From: Ariolimax columbianus
Lineage: Eukaryota; Mollusca; Gastropoda; Stylommatophora; Arionidae
Direction: 5' to 3'
Assembly: GCA_036924085.1 (NCBI GenBank)
Contig: JAVGWX010000019.1
Span: forward strand, 6,093,641 to 6,157,640
Length of the DNA: 64,000 nt
Under the pieces are notes generated by a model. The model saw nothing but the letters and a program-made list of their open reading frames with translations, was not told the origin of the DNA and ran no database searches. The translations under genes were made by a program, and so were the position numbers. How positions within the stretch are numbered: position 1 is the stretch's first letter; every line of letters starts with the position of its first letter. This document shows positions 1 to 11,629 of this stretch, one piece after another.

Positions 1-149
1 GAGGCTATGGATCGTGTGCAGAGAAGGGAACTGGCAGGGAATACATGTGCTGATTGCACACATGCAGGAATTAGCGTTTGGGCAGACACACCATGCAGCA
101 ACGGGAAGAGTCCGGATTTTTCTTGCACATACTCTATGAGAAGATTCTC

Positions 150-290
150 TGCTCGGATTCGTCTATTAAGTCCCATTTGTTATCGTCACGTCAATTACTT
201 TTGTCTAACAAGTCTAAGTGATTCGATTAGAATTTGTATCCTGTTGTATGGAAGTGAATCATGGACTTAACGCACATGAGGATCTATGGC
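150..290 (+). pseudogene. Possible LINE C-terminal remnant
   Basis: An open frame ends with the residues ILLYGSESWT just before a stop. This LYG(S/C)E(S/T)W block is a hallmark of the region downstream of the reverse transcriptase in many CR1/RTE-like LINEs, and the same block (LYGSETWST) appears in a better-supported LINE near 54.2 kb. No other part of the element is recognisable upstream, so this is a short fragment at best. Confidence 0.35.
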
Positions 291-1282
291 TGTACATGCC
301 CTAGCCTCAAATTATTACCGCGCTGTCAGTATTGACAGGTTTGATGATAATATCTTGGTAACCAAAGTTAGATATAACATTTATCTCTTAAGTACATATA
401 TAATTATGATGATATCCAATACAGTTAGATAACAATATTGATCTATGACGGACTGATATTGTTAGAATGGTACACAGAGCCTTCTTTGGAGTGATTGCAC
501 TTAATGTCATTTATGGTACCCAATATATCTGGTTTTATTCATTCTTGTAATTTCACAGATAACCAAACATGCTTTTCTGCATTCTCTGAATATTGTTGAA
601 ATTTTGGTGCACGTTTTTAGTTAGTGCTTTAACCTGCCTCGTCACTTCTGCTAGTAAAGCGTTCTATGCTGAGATGTCTTTCAGTGTTGCTATACTATAT
701 GCCCTTTACTTTGCTACCTTTATACATGTAGCTTGATCTACATATTAGTTATATGCTACTATTAGGTGATGATCACTGCCTACACCCACCCTTCATCTCA
801 CGTTCACATCTTGTAGATAATGTCTACATCTGGTGCTGATCATTAAGTGATCTACCTGTTGTTTGTGTTGTTGCTATGGTTAATTGAAGATTTGAATGTT
901 AGTTGGTGGATATGCGTATGTGTAAAGGTTGCTCCTGATAGTTTCATTCTTAACAGTCTATTATTTGTCTAACATTGGTTTCCTTGATATCAATGTTTTC
1001 TTCTTTTCCTTAAATAATAATGACAATATCTTAACTGCGTTGTCTGACCTCTCTTCCAGTGTAGAAAACAGTTTTTGTTGTTGTTGACTTTATTATACCT
1101 GTTCCTGCCCATGTAATTTCCTATTCGTATGTCTATGATATATAATCTAGAGTGCAACTTTTTAAACTATAAACATATTGAGTTTGCCAATCTCATTCCT
1201 GACTTTAGCATTCAAAAACCCAATTCGTGTATCCCATTTTCAGTTTAGAACATATCCTGGACACTTCATGATCACATTCACC
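291..1282. other. No recognisable gene
   Basis: AT-rich sequence with no long open frame and no recognised repeat. It lies between a possible LINE scrap and the 3' end of LINE B. Confidence 0.5.
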
Positions 1283-1389
1283 TTCTTTTTTTTCTTCATC
1301 CGTTCTCTTGTAGTATGTCTAAATCTGCGAAGGTGTCTCTTCTATGAACCTCATTGTCTTCTGCAGCTCACACATAGGTCCATATAGTT

Positions 1390-2216
1390 TCCCTTCCAAT
1401 GTTGTTTCTCTTGGTCAATATATCCGCCTCAGTCTTTCATACTCTGGAGGGTCCTGAAGTATATGCTCCGCAGTCTGGGCTGCCTGTCCACATGTACACA
1501 TACTTGAGCTGCAAATCTAAACTTGTATATGCATTTGCCTGCGCAGTCGGCTGTGGCCAGTTCTAAGGATCAGTATGATAATCTGCTCTTGCCTATTAAT
1601 AGTGTGATAGTCATTTTGTATTTGTGTTAGGAGTTCTCTAACTGATTTAATCCTCTTTTGATTGAATGTAACTGGTACATATGGTTGCTGCTCTGTGGCA
1701 CATACCCTCGCCAGTGAGTCAGCTCTCTTATTTAGTGGTATTCCGCAGTGAGACGGTATCCACTGGATCGTCAATCTGGGCTGGTTGCTCAATGTTGACA
1801 ATAAAACGTGAACATATGACGGCTTCTTGGATGATATTGTATGGAATACCGGTTCTGCATTTCGCATAATTTCCACAGGCCAAGATTGATGTTCATACAT
1901 TTTTTCGTCCCCAATTTCATTGCTTGTATCTCTGCATCATACTTATGCAACGTTTTTCTTTTAGTGCTGCAAATGTTTCCATGGTGGTATCTGTGTATTC
2001 CTTATACACTGTTGCTCCTCCATTCTTGACTGCATTATGTGCTGACCCATCTGTGTATACCCATATATCATGTGAATATTCTTTATCTAAGAAACTGAGA
2101 GCAATTGTCTTACTCTGCACTGTTCTGTTCCTCCTTGCATAACATTCCCTTAATGGTTGTTTGGACTCGTACTGATAGTCTATGCTGCTCTCTCCAGAGT
2201 GTTTATTCTGGCACAA
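1390..2216 (-). pseudogene. LINE B RNase H and C-terminal domain
   Basis: RNase H removes the RNA strand of RNA-DNA hybrids in some I-like LINEs. Reading on the - strand, the first catalytic Asp is in VYTDGSA (frame ending at 1917), and after a frameshift near 1900 a second frame has QWIPSHCGIPLNKRADSLA, the conserved SHxGIxxNxxAD block that carries the last Asp. It continues to RTGHSRLRRQMHI, then after a stop a CTCGQAAQTAEHILQ block that matches the post-RNase H zinc-like motif of this group. Disrupted by at least one frameshift and one stop. Confidence 0.85.
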
Positions 2217-3069
2217 TTGTTAAAGGAATATCAATTGCAGGCAGTTATGGGGCGTGTCTACGAAGTAGTTTGGCTTAGTGAATAAAGCTACTTTTTACAA
2301 ATTGTCCATTTGGTAGGTTCTGGAATCTATCCTTCATTGAATGACTCGACATACAGTTCAAACGTTATGGCTTGGTTAGCATCGTTGTGTCTCTACGTTC
2401 CCCTATTGCTTTTGCATCATTCCTAGTTTCTCCATCTCCACTATAGAAGTTTATTTAAGTGTCCCTGTAATAACCTTTAGCTCCTGATTTCATACATTAT
2501 ATAACTATTTCAATATAGTTTTTGATGCTGGACACCAGCCAGCTGATCGATATTTCAGATGTGGTCGTATGCCATGTTGGTAAACACTGCTAAGTATTTT
2601 CTCTCCGGCTTCTAACTTCTTGCTGGCTTTTCCTGCTGCCTTGTTGACGTGTTGTCTCCAAGTCAGTATATCATCAAATTTAACTTCAAGGTAGATGGGT
2701 TGTTTATCTTCTCTTAGTAGTTCTCCGTCTATTGTGATGTCTCCCGCGTTTTGTTGTTTTGTTTTGGAGAGAGTGTGAAGAGCCTAGTGCTGCAATTCCC
2801 TGTGTTGATGCTAACACACAATGTATTTGCCAACATGGTTAAGGCATATTGTTCATTGTCATTGTAGCATTTTGGTTTCGACTGTTGCATATTCATCAGT
2901 GCACCATATCACTAGGTCATCGTATACATTGCCATTTTCATTCCACTTTGCAGTTCGGAAGTCAGGTCTTAATGAAGACTGAAAAGTGCAGGGGAAAGCA
3001 CACAACCCTGCGGTACACCGTAGCGTAGTAACATGTTCTTACTCTTCAGTCCATCTAGTTGTACTCTGG
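2217..3069 (-). pseudogene. LINE B reverse transcriptase, palm to thumb
   Basis: The - strand just right of 2217 runs back into RT. GVPQGCVLSPALF (RT motif B) lies at about 2970-3015 and VYDDLVIW (a mutated FADD, motif C) at about 2890-2925. Upstream on the - strand, RVQLDGLKSK stops at the insertion of LINE A copy 1 and resumes at 3576. A stop shortly after motif B and other lesions show that this is dead. Confidence 0.8.
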
Positions 3070-3070
3070 T
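3061..3070. repeat. Target-site duplication, left of LINE A copy 1
   Basis: GTACTCTGGT, repeated at 3567-3576. The two copies bracket the inserted LINE A fragment. Removing one copy plus the insert rejoins the LINE B frame at TRVQLDGL. Confidence 0.85.
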
Positions 3071-3566
3071 CCCATCACACTGCAACATCCAAGGCAACGA
3101 GGAGGCAGACAGACTGGCAAAAGAAGGTGCTAGACTACCACAAACAGATACTAGTATGACCTACGAAGAATCAAAACGGCTTATCAAAGCCAGATACATG
3201 ACCAAATGGGAAACCGAACATACTGGTTACACCAAAAACGATGCCTATTACCAGTTAAACAGAAAAGAGCAGGTCGTTGTCTTCAGACTTCGCACTGGCC
3301 ACAATAGACTGAGGTACCACCTATTCAACAAATTGAAGATAGGTGGTACCGACGAATGCCCGTGCTGTACCGGTAAAATGACCGCTGAACATCTGCTGCA
3401 GAACTGCCCGACATACGAGGATCAGCGAGAGCAGATGTGGCCATCCCCAGTGGAACTGCAAGACAAGCTCTATGGCAGTGTCGACAGCCTCAGGATTACT
3501 GCCGCTTTTTTTCGAAAAAATAATGGTTACTGTCTGACTGCGTACGAAGAAGAAGAAGAAGATGAA
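3070..3566 (+). mobile_element. LINE A copy 1, 5'-truncated
   Basis: The last ~500 bp of LINE A inserted into the RT domain of LINE B. It encodes the end of RNase H (VPSHCNIQGNEEADRLAKEG, with the last catalytic Asp) and the C-terminal block (CPCCTGKMTAEHLLQNCPTY), then ends in GAA repeats. Its reading frame is almost intact; one Cys in the CPCG motif is changed. The left edge shares GGT with the target. Heavy 5' truncation is typical of target-primed reverse transcription. Confidence 0.9.
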
Positions 3567-3576
3567 GTACTCTGGT
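3567..3576. repeat. Target-site duplication, right of LINE A copy 1
   Basis: Second copy of GTACTCTGGT, directly after the GAA-rich tail of LINE A copy 1. Confidence 0.85.
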
Positions 3577-4108
3577 TCTTCTATTATGCAGGTATGCTTT
3601 TAACCATCTGTACATCCTACATTGTACTTTATTGTTTCTCAGTTTATTCAGGAGCCCTTCTTCCCATACCTTGTCAAATGCTTTCCCGAGGTATGTCCAT
3701 ACTGCTAGTACCAGTTTCTTGTCTTGGAAAACATCATCAACCTCTTGGGTGAGATACGTTTATTGGTCCTCAGTAGAGAAGCAGTTTCAAAAACCCGCTT
3801 GCTGTGACACAAGGATGTTCTCACTATCAAGGTACCACTGCATCCTCAGATTAATGATACGTTACATTGATTTACAAGGCCAACGTGTAAGGCTGATTGG
3901 TCTATAATTAGATGCTGGGAAATTGTCTTTCCCTTTTTTTAGGAGCGGCATCATAATTGCTTATCTGCAGGTTAGAGAGACTGAGCCTGAGGTCCAACTG
4001 GCATTGGATATATGAAGCCGTTTTGAATCCCATGCAACTCTAAAGTGCTTAATCATTTCTGTTGCCACCCCGTCAGTCCCTAGCTTTTCCATTTTTTTAA
4101 ATTTTGAT
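3577..4108 (-). pseudogene. LINE B reverse transcriptase, fingers and palm start
   Basis: On the - strand: ISKFKKMEKLGTDGVATEMI, then NYRPIS, an RNxSTEDQ-like block (FSTEDQ), and LGKAFDKVWEEG (RT motif A, whose first Asp is replaced by neighbouring mutations), ending in MYRWLKAYLHNRRTRV at the LINE A insertion. This order is that of a LINE RT from its N-terminus. Several stops interrupt it. Confidence 0.8.
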
Positions 4109-4115
4109 ATTGCTA
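4109..4115. repeat. Target-site duplication, left of element C
   Basis: ATTGCTA, repeated at 7997-8003. Deleting everything between (plus one copy) restores the LINE B protein ...MRELELAISKFKK... on the - strand. Confidence 0.8.
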
Positions 4116-4751
4116 TACTATATTACTTCCGGTAAGATGGCGACCAAGCAACAGCTGCTCTCATGGTCTGCGATAATGGTGTGGTCTGTTCGGTCCACAT
4201 CTCGTGTGGGGACGCGGTGTTGTGTGACGATCATTTTCTAGCAAGTCCTACGCTATTCACAGGAAGCCTATGTGTGTAAATTGTATCGGAATTAGGAGAT
4301 ACAATATCTGTTCTTCATGGGTAATAGAAAATGCGTTGTTGGAAAGGATGTCACTACGGATTGCGCACAGTCCTTGGTTGGTGTGCACGACCTGCTTGGA
4401 AATTGCGTGCCATGACCGGAAGGTGTAAGGTGTGCTCATGCTTGGCGGCGCATTCCAGTGGCGCTGAGGTCGGCTAGCTCTTCCCTAGAAGAGTGAAAAG
4501 TCAAATTAGTAGCCTGTCGATTAAAGTGAGCTCACAAGCCAACCTTACCACCTCAGGATAGATACTGGGCAACTAGAATCATGAGGCTCTAAGCTAACGA
4601 AGCAATGGCTCGCCTGGGGGGACATGCTCCTTCAGGTTACTTGCAGATGTTGGCCCACCGCAGCTTGGAGAGGAGATGGGCGCCTCCAGGTGATTTCTAG
4701 CCTAAGAATCACACATGAGGACAAAAACGAAATCTATTATACAGGATCGGT
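4116..4751 (+). mobile_element. Element C, 5' part
   Basis: A short retroposon-like element whose second part is at 7898-7996; together about 740 bp. It starts a few bases before CTTCCGGTAAGATGGCGAC. AAGATGGCG is the YY1-type promoter word found at the 5' end of several LINEs and of many TATA-less promoters. No RT or EN domain was recognised in it, so it may be an internally deleted or non-autonomous element. Its 3' end is a TGAAC repeat. The 7-bp target-site duplication in LINE B marks its outer borders. Confidence 0.65.
4743..4751. repeat. Target-site duplication, left of LINE A copy 2
   Basis: AGGATCGGT, repeated at 7889-7897. It flanks LINE A copy 2 inside element C. Confidence 0.85.
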
Positions 4752-7700
4752 ATACACCATAAAATAGACCGCCAGGTGCTAAACGAACTGGCAGGTAGCG
4801 ACCACAGGCCGATCAGGCTAGACATTAATATGGAAGTAGGCCCACAGGAAACAAAACCGCTCCCACGTTGGAATTACAAACGAGCCGACTGGGACAGATT
4901 TGCAATCCTGACAGATGGGCTGTGTGAAACAATCAACACACGAAACAACAAAATGAAGCCCATGGTGGAAAGCCTAAGCAAAGTAATAATGCAACCGCGT
5001 CTGAAACCATCCCTAGAGGAGCTAGGAAAAAATATAAGCACTACTGGAATTATGAGTTGCAGAAAGCGGAAGATGCCGTAACAAATGCTAGGAACATGGC
5101 AGAGCGAGAACAATCTATGGAGGCAAACATCGCCCTCAAAGCCGCCACGGCGAAATACAAATACACTCTAAACCAAACAGCAAGAGAGAGCTGGAAAAAC
5201 AAAACTGAAAGCCTCAACCTAGACAAAGAAGGGAACAAGCTATGGAAACTAGTCAGAGCCATGAATGACGAAACCCCTTCAAACAAACAAATTACCATCA
5301 AGCAGGGCGAAAACTTGCTCACTGGAAAAAAAGCCGCAAACACTTTTGTAGAACACTATGACAGAGCAAACCACATCGAGGTCCCTGCAGATAGGCATAC
5401 ATACATTAGTGAGGAGAAAAAGGGGCACGACAACATCAATACGGCACCTGAAGAGCATATGATTGCTAAATTAACAATGAGTGAAATGGAAGAGGCCATG
5501 AGAACATTAAAGAAAAGGAAATCTCCGGAAAAAGACGGGATAACAAACGAAATTCTGATGGGGCTGGGCCAAACAGCGAAGAGTAAACTGTTATCAGTCC
5601 TGAACCAAAGCTAAAAAAGGGGTATTGTACACCAGGCATGGAAAGACGCAGTACTGGTACCAGTACCAAAAAAAGGAAAGGACAAAACAGATCCAAATGG
5701 ATACAGGCCTATCAGCCTACTGATCTGTGTCGGCAAACTGATGGAACGTATGATGAACACCAGACTGATGTGGCATCTAGAAAAAAAACGCATACTAATT
5801 CCACAACAAGCAGGCGTTAGACAGTACAGATCCACTGAGGACCAGGTCATCCTCATAGCCAAGGAAATAGAAGATGCCTACCAGGCACAGAAACACACAG
5901 TAGCGGTTTGGGTGGAACTGAAAAAGGCATTTGACAAAGTCTGGAAAGATGGACTTAGAGTCAAGCTAAGGAGAAGTGAAGTTAGTGGGAAATGTACAAG
6001 TGGATCAACCACTACCTCAAAAAAAAAGAACGGCCAGAGTCCAAGTACAAGGGCAGATGAGCAAAAAGGTGACACTCGAGCAGGGAGTACCCCAAAGGCG
6101 AGTACTGTCACCCACACTCTTCCTGGTGTATATAAACGACATTACAGAGAATATACCAAAAAGAGTTCATAGCTCAATGTTTGCAGACGATCTAGCTATG
6201 TGGACCTCTGAAAACAATCTCACCATAGCAAGAAATCGGATGCAGCAGGCCCTAACAACGCTGGAAGAGTGGGCGACCTCATGGCTGGTCAAAATAAACG
6301 AGGAGAAAACCACATGTACAATATTCTCGCTTTCAATCAAACCTGCAAAACACCAAATTAGGTCTAAATGACAAAATACTGCAGCCAAACGACAACCCAA
6401 ACTATCTGGGAGTCACATTCGATCGGCGCATGACATGGAAATGTCAGATCGAGAGAAACCAAATGAGAGCCAGAGAAAGAATGGCTATCATGAGGAAACT
6501 TGCTGGCACAAGCTGGGGAGCAGACGAACGCATACTAAAGAAACTGTACACTGGAAGAGTGAGACCAGTTCTCGGGTATGGCATTGCGGCATTGACAACA
6601 GCAGCAAAGCCGAACTTCGATAAAGTTAGCAAACTTCAAAACCAAGCCATGAGAGTTATAATAGGAGGCATGAAGTCATTTGTAGAAATTGAAAAGATTA
6701 CAAAACTGCAATCCATGACCGATAGAAGAGACTGCAGAGCCCAGCTGCAGTCAGAGAAACTCCAAAGACTGACCGACCATCCAATGCACCAGAGACTAAA
6801 CAGTTTGGGAAATGGGAAAGTAAAGCGGAGAAACTTTGCAGAAATAGCCAAAGCAAAGATGCACGAAGATCCCATAAACGCACTAACAACACAAAAGCCC
6901 ATCACTACTGTACGAAAACCTACCTGGAGGCAGGATATATTTCCAGAGGTGGTAGAAAATATACCAGGTATTGGAAACAAAAACTGCCAGACTGTAAAAG
7001 AAAGGAGAGATACTACCCTAAGCTTTATATCGAAAAACTACCCAAGCATGGACTGGACCCATGCATACACCGACGGTTCTGTAACAAACACTACACAGAA
7101 CAGAGGGGCAGGAGTATTCCTGAACCTACCAAATGGCAGAAAAATAACACTGTCATTTGCTACTGGTAAGTACACAAGCAATTTCAGAGCGGAGGCAGAG
7201 GCACTGAGGGCGGCAGTGGAAGAAATGGTGACACATAAATAAAATGAAAGCCATACAGTCCTGCTTCCAGATGATCTGGCCGTAGTCACAGCGCTAAAAA
7301 GACAGAAAAACACGGAGCTTAATGACTTAAGAGCATTACTCTGTCAACTATGCCAGCGGTCCGCACCAAAAAGGGTAGCGGTACAGTGGGTCCCATCACA
7401 CTGCAACATCCAAGGCAACGAGGAGGCAGACAGACTGGCAAAAGAAGGTGCAAGACTACCACAAACAGATTCTAGTATGACGTACGAAGTGTCAAAACGG
7501 CTTATTAAAGCCACATACATGACCAAATGGGAAACTGAACATACCGGCTATACCAAAAACGATGCCTATTACCAGTTGAACAGAAGAGAGCAGGTCGTTG
7601 TCTTCAGACTTCGCACTGGCCACAATAGACTGAGGTACCACCTATTCAAAAAATTGAAGATAGGTGGTACCGACGAATGCCCGTGTGGTACCGCGAAAAT

Positions 7701-7888
7701 GACCGCTGAGCATCTGCTGCAGAACTGCCTGACATACGAGGATCAGAGAAAGCAGATGTGGCCATCACCAGTGGAACCACAAGACAAGCTCTATGGTAGT
7801 GTCGACAGCCTCAGGATGACCGCCGCTTTTTTCGAAAAAATAATGGTTACTGTCTGACTGCGTACGATTAAGAAGAAGAAGAAGAAGA
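4752..7888 (+). mobile_element. LINE A copy 2, 5'-truncated in the endonuclease
   Basis: A 3.1-kb copy that begins near the end of the endonuclease (SDHRPIRLDINMEVG) and runs through linker, RT, RNase H and C-terminal block to a GAA-repeat tail. Compared with copy 3 (58.3-62.2 kb) the sequence is very similar, including non-coding positions, so both are fairly young. It sits inside element C, which sits inside LINE B. Confidence 0.92.
4776..7857 (+). pseudogene. LINE A pol pseudogene (copy 2)
   Basis: Reading frames shift several times. 4776-5081: end of EN and linker (LPRWNYKRADWDRF). 5057-5614: linker and RT fingers (KRKSPEKDGITNE), ending in a stop. 5741-6172: IPQQAG.R block and motif A, where the usual catalytic Asp of DL.KAFD is Val (VWVELKKAFDKVW). 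5976-6371: motif B QGVPQRRVLSPTLF and motif C MFADDLAMW. 6430-7242: thumb and start of RNase H (AYTDGS; FRAEAEAL), ending in a stop. 7388-7857: end of RNase H (WVPSHCNIQGNEEADRLAKE) and CPCGTAKMTAEHLLQ. The mutated motif A and frame breaks make the copy inactive. Confidence 0.88.
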
Positions 7889-7897
7889 AGGATCGGT
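7889..7897. repeat. Target-site duplication, right of LINE A copy 2
   Basis: Second copy of AGGATCGGT, straight after the GAA repeat. Confidence 0.85.
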
Positions 7898-7996
7898 CGC
7901 AGCCCGGACAGACAGAGAGGGTTGGCGTTGGATTTTCATGTCCTCATGTGTGCCCCAACGACCTGATGGGTTACCGGATGAACTGAACTGAACTGA
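7898..7996 (+). mobile_element. Element C, 3' end with TGAAC repeat
   Basis: Continuation of element C after LINE A copy 2. It ends in three to four TGAAC units, a simple 3' tail of the kind seen on LINEs and SINEs, followed by the second ATTGCTA. Confidence 0.65.
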
Positions 7997-8003
7997 ATTG
8001 CTA
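7997..8003. repeat. Target-site duplication, right of element C
   Basis: Second copy of ATTGCTA; LINE B resumes directly after it. Confidence 0.8.
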
Positions 8004-9230
8004 GCTCCAGTTCTCTCATAGTGAATGGAGTATCCATAACCTCTTCTATAGTTTTATCAGTTCTTACATATTGTGGCTTTTCTCTAATCTCCTGGTGTGT
8101 CTATGTACTAACTTCAAAGTCATTGTCTTTAGCAAAGAATTATGCAAAGTGGTCAGCTGCTTGTTTACCTGTGATGATGTTTCCATCTCTATTTAGTGCA
8201 ACCCTTGTGTTGCTCCGTGTACCTTCATCATTTAGTTGTTTTACTATTTTCTACATTTTCCTGGTTTCCTTTTCAAAGTTCAGGGTCTCTGTTTTCTCCT
8301 TCCAGCTGTTCCACTTGGCTTGCAGCTTAGCCCTTTGGAATTTGCCTTTGGCGTGTCGAACATTTTGGTGGTGATTTTAAATTGGGCTTGTCTGCTTGCT
8401 TTCGAGAAGTTTCCACTTCATTGTGTAGTTTCTCTAGTTCATTGTTCCAGTAAGGTATATCGTTCTTTCGCGCCTCTATGGATATTGTTTCATGGATAGC
8501 CTGTAGTATATGTCTGTTGAACTCGTCAATTACCTTATCTATATCTCTGTCTACATTTAGATCTTTAACTAGTATGCTGATACGATGCTGGTGCATTTTC
8601 CAGTCTACCTTTTTTGAAGTTCCACCTTGGTAGTGTGCTGCTCTCCCTGACATATGCATTTTCAACAGTTAGAAAAAACTGGCCTGTGATCACTGCCCCC
8701 CAGTTGTTTCTCAACAATGCGTGAGTTGTTCCACTTTATATTTGGTGAATGTAGTGCTAGATCTAGTGTGGAGGTAGTATGTCATGCCCTCGTGTAGATG
8801 TACGGCAGGTCGGTTGACTAATCGATCAGGACAAGTCCATTTTCACCCTGCCAATTTTCTAATTCCTCTCCTCTCTTTTCCATTAAATCGTAGCCCACGC
8901 TTTTTGTTTTGATTGGATGTTGAAATCTCTACACACGTGTTTTTGTTTAGGGATTATTTCCAGTACCAGTGGCTGGTAACTCGAGCAGTAGTAATTCAAC
9001 AGGGGAAATTCGGTATTTTCTGTCCTGAGTTGAAGCATCTGGTATTCTGCACCTTCCATATATGCTGAATCTGGCTTGCACTGATATCATTCCTCACCAG
9101 TGTCATTAATACACTTATTCGTCTGTCTTTTCCTTTCACTCGATAGCACTGATACTGTCTACTTGATTTCCTCTATATTTAGTAAAGTTCAATGTTTCGT
9201 TTGTTGCTGTACGCATATCGTTTCCTATTT
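8004..9230 (-). pseudogene. LINE B endonuclease and EN-RT linker
   Basis: On the - strand from right to left: fragments of an AP-endonuclease-type domain (YRGNQVD..., CRDFNIQSK as a mutated GDFN box near 8920, GLVLINRP and YIYTRAWHTTSTLDL near 8770-8850, then GG.DHRP), followed by a linker that is open from 8665 to 8327 (VDWKMHQHRISILVKDLN ... ARKNDIPYWNNELEKL) and by TIEEVMDTPFTMRELELA at the element C insertion. The endonuclease nicks target DNA in LINE transposition. Several stops; the N-terminal end is poorly defined. Confidence 0.75.
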
Positions 9231-11170
9231 TCTCCTTTCGATATCGAATGCATTATTGTCAGTGTTCTTTGCTATGTCCTGTTTGGTTCTGTTTGGCAAG
9301 AAGTTCTTCTCTCGTGCCTCCTGGCTGAACACGGCAATCAAGAAGGGCCTACATTAACTAAGGTAAGGCCTTCGAGGGTGTCCCGGAACTGCACATGCCT
9401 GGTTGTCCATCACAGGCCGATTGGCATAGCGTTTAGTTAGTATATGCATACTCTCATATGCGTGATAACCTGATTGATGTGGTACGGCTCTTTGCTAGTT
9501 GCATCCATCTTCAGCACATTAAAGTTACTTTGGCAGACTGTGGTCTTAACCGAAATGTGTGATGCTGGTGATGATGATGATATTATTGACTTATGTACCC
9601 ATTTTTTGAGTGTCCCGAGAGTATGAAGTTCCGTGTGAATGTGTCACAGGATCGTCACGTCCTGCCAGAAACAAAGCATATACATGTCAGTCCGGTATCT
9701 CCTAACTCCCCTTTAATATTATCGGCTCCTCTGCAGTGGTCGCACGCCTAGCATTCCATACCACTTCGGAGGTCGTCACAAAAGGGCAGAGGTGCAATGT
9801 GCGCTGTCCTGCATCTCTTCGCCGTCCATTAGGATGACTGATAAAAGACACATGTGAAAAACTTGTCAAGAATGCTTTTAACGCATGAAGTGTGGGTAGA
9901 CTGATTTAGCCAAGAGCGGGTACCACGTGCCGGTGGGTTCTGCAGCTCCACCTAAAAAGCACCACCTTCTTGTCGACCTTTTAGTCTGGACCCTTTCCAA
10001 GGACCTGTTCGGCTTGGGGGACACTAACAAGAAAACAACTCTCACTGACATAGCTTCCTGACTATTTTTAAGCGCAAACTCTCAAACCCCGTCAAGGTAG
10101 GCCTACATATGGAGTGACATTCACCTTCAAGATGATCACCTGGATTATGAGGATCTTGAAGCCATACACCAACTGTACAGATTGGTCTTACGTTGGAGTG
10201 TGTTATAACAATTTCAATAGCAGATACACATATTTTTATAATCAAGTATCTGATTTCTTTGAACGTTTTCTCTGCTATGCCCTTTTCTCTCTCGTCGTGT
10301 CACCCCTTCATATCCTTGAAAATCCACAATAATTGACCCGACACCATGCACTTGAGATATTTATGTCAGAGCATGATCTATGTAGCTGCTGGTACGATGT
10401 CTTGTATTTGGCATTTGTTATCAGAGTTGATAGATCATCATGCCAGAGTAATGTGTATTACCTACCTGGGTTTTACATCAGTTTTCTCTCATTTCCTACC
10501 CATATTATGTTATGGTAACACTATAACAGTGGTCGTGATAATTTATATTCAGGTTATCATGAACAGAAGCATTTTTCATTGATAATCTATGAATGCTAAC
10601 TGTCCCATTGCACTGTATCAGTTATATTTTTACTTACTACATAACAGCATGCACATGTCAACCTCTGACGATCGAAAAACCAGGGCTAATTTAGTCCATG
10701 GTAGCCATTACAAGGGCACATTACACTATATTCATATTTAGTAGTACTTGTATCTATACAAGATTAAATATTTCGTTTTGTTTGCCTAGACTGTAGTACT
10801 TTGCTGTTATTTCTGTGTATATGTGTAACCAGTCAGGCTTTGTCGAAACATTGGATATAGTCATACGCATGTGTAAAACTAATATGAGTTATTTTATGTA
10901 CTTTTCTTTCCTTTACCATTGTTGTTTTACAAAAAAATGTTTGTAATTGTAAATTGACCTATCGACGAGGTATAGATTTTCTAAAAAAAATATTTAAAGC
11001 TTAGAGAAAATACATTTTTTTGTTGGACATTACTTTCGTGTGACAGTTAACCACTTTTGTTACATCTTTGAGCGAATAAATGGTTGCAGTACAGACTAAT
11101 ATGAAAGAAGGTAAAACCAACCATGAGGAACGCGCCAAATGTATGATGTTCTCTTATCTCTTAGTCAAAT
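9231..11170. other. No recognisable gene
   Basis: Mixed non-coding sequence. A short GATGATGATGAT run near 9570 resembles the tail of LINE H, but no LINE protein is readable next to it. Open frames here (for example 10114-10332) show no known domain and no codon pattern that stands out. Confidence 0.4.
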
Positions 11171-11179
11171 TGTATTTCT

Positions 11180-11520
11180 GCAGGGGCTAATGCCTTTGTC
11201 CAGTTCCAAGCTCTTGTATGTGCTGGATGTGGCTGGGAGAAGGATTTCCTCCCTAATAGGCTAGGCTAAAAGATCGTATTACTCTGCTGCGTTGGGACAC
11301 GAGTCGCGGAGGGTGGTTAACCGATGTACGTGTCTGTCGTCATAGACTCAAATACTAGACAAAATTAGACTCACATCATGAAAGGAGCTATTAATGCTGT
11401 CTTTAACAAAGCAATTATACATATCTGGGTTATGCCATGTCGCACAGTTATTCCCCTCTTAGGACATGCTGTTTGTGGGGCAGTGGTGCTATTATTGTCC
11501 TTGTCATACACTCTGGCCCC
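11180..11520 (+). repeat. Dispersed repeat K, copy 1
   Basis: About 340 bp similar to 50960-51280, in the same orientation. Shared blocks include GCGGAGGGTGGTTAACCGAT, a TAGGCTAGGCT-like word and GTTATGCCATGTC. Neither copy has a recognised protein or tRNA-like promoter. It ends about 110 bp before the first receptor exon, so it could be a mobile element or an old duplicate. Confidence 0.6.
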
Positions 11521-11629
11521 AACTTTATGTAGCAGTATACATAATGTGCTAAATATTATAGAGCCTCATTTTTAAATGTATTAAAGTGTGACAATGTGAC
11601 CATATATGTTCCTCCATATCTCTGATCAG

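Larger units (their letters stand above)
1283..9230 (-). mobile_element. LINE family B (I-like, EN-RT-RNase H), interrupted
   Basis: A decayed non-LTR retrotransposon on the - strand that reads from about 9230 down to 1283. Order of domains on the - strand: endonuclease with CRDFNIQSK (GDFN box) and SDHRP; a linker; RT fingers (LGTDGVATEMIKHF, NYRPIS); RT palm (LGKAFDKVWEEG, GVPQGCVLSPALF, VYDDLVIW); RNase H (VYTDGSA); and a C-terminal CTCG...TAEHILQ block. The 3' end is an A/GAA-rich tail near 1283. Two later insertions split it: LINE A copy 1 (3070-3566) and element C (4116-7996). Removing both restores a continuous RT order, which is strong support. Stops and frameshifts make it inactive. 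Confidence 0.85.

Noticed and set aside
3033..3752. 239-codon + strand open frame as one gene
   Set aside because: It fuses antisense LINE B sequence, the inserted LINE A 3' end and the target-site duplication. Only 3070-3530 is real LINE A coding sequence.
9540..9600. LINE H tail from the GATGATGATGAT run
   Set aside because: No LINE H protein block is readable upstream on either strand, and such runs are common.
11378..11575. Open frame with a hydrophobic part as the receptor's signal-peptide exon
   Set aside because: It lies in dispersed repeat K, has no convincing donor, and the frame is not conserved in the other K copy.
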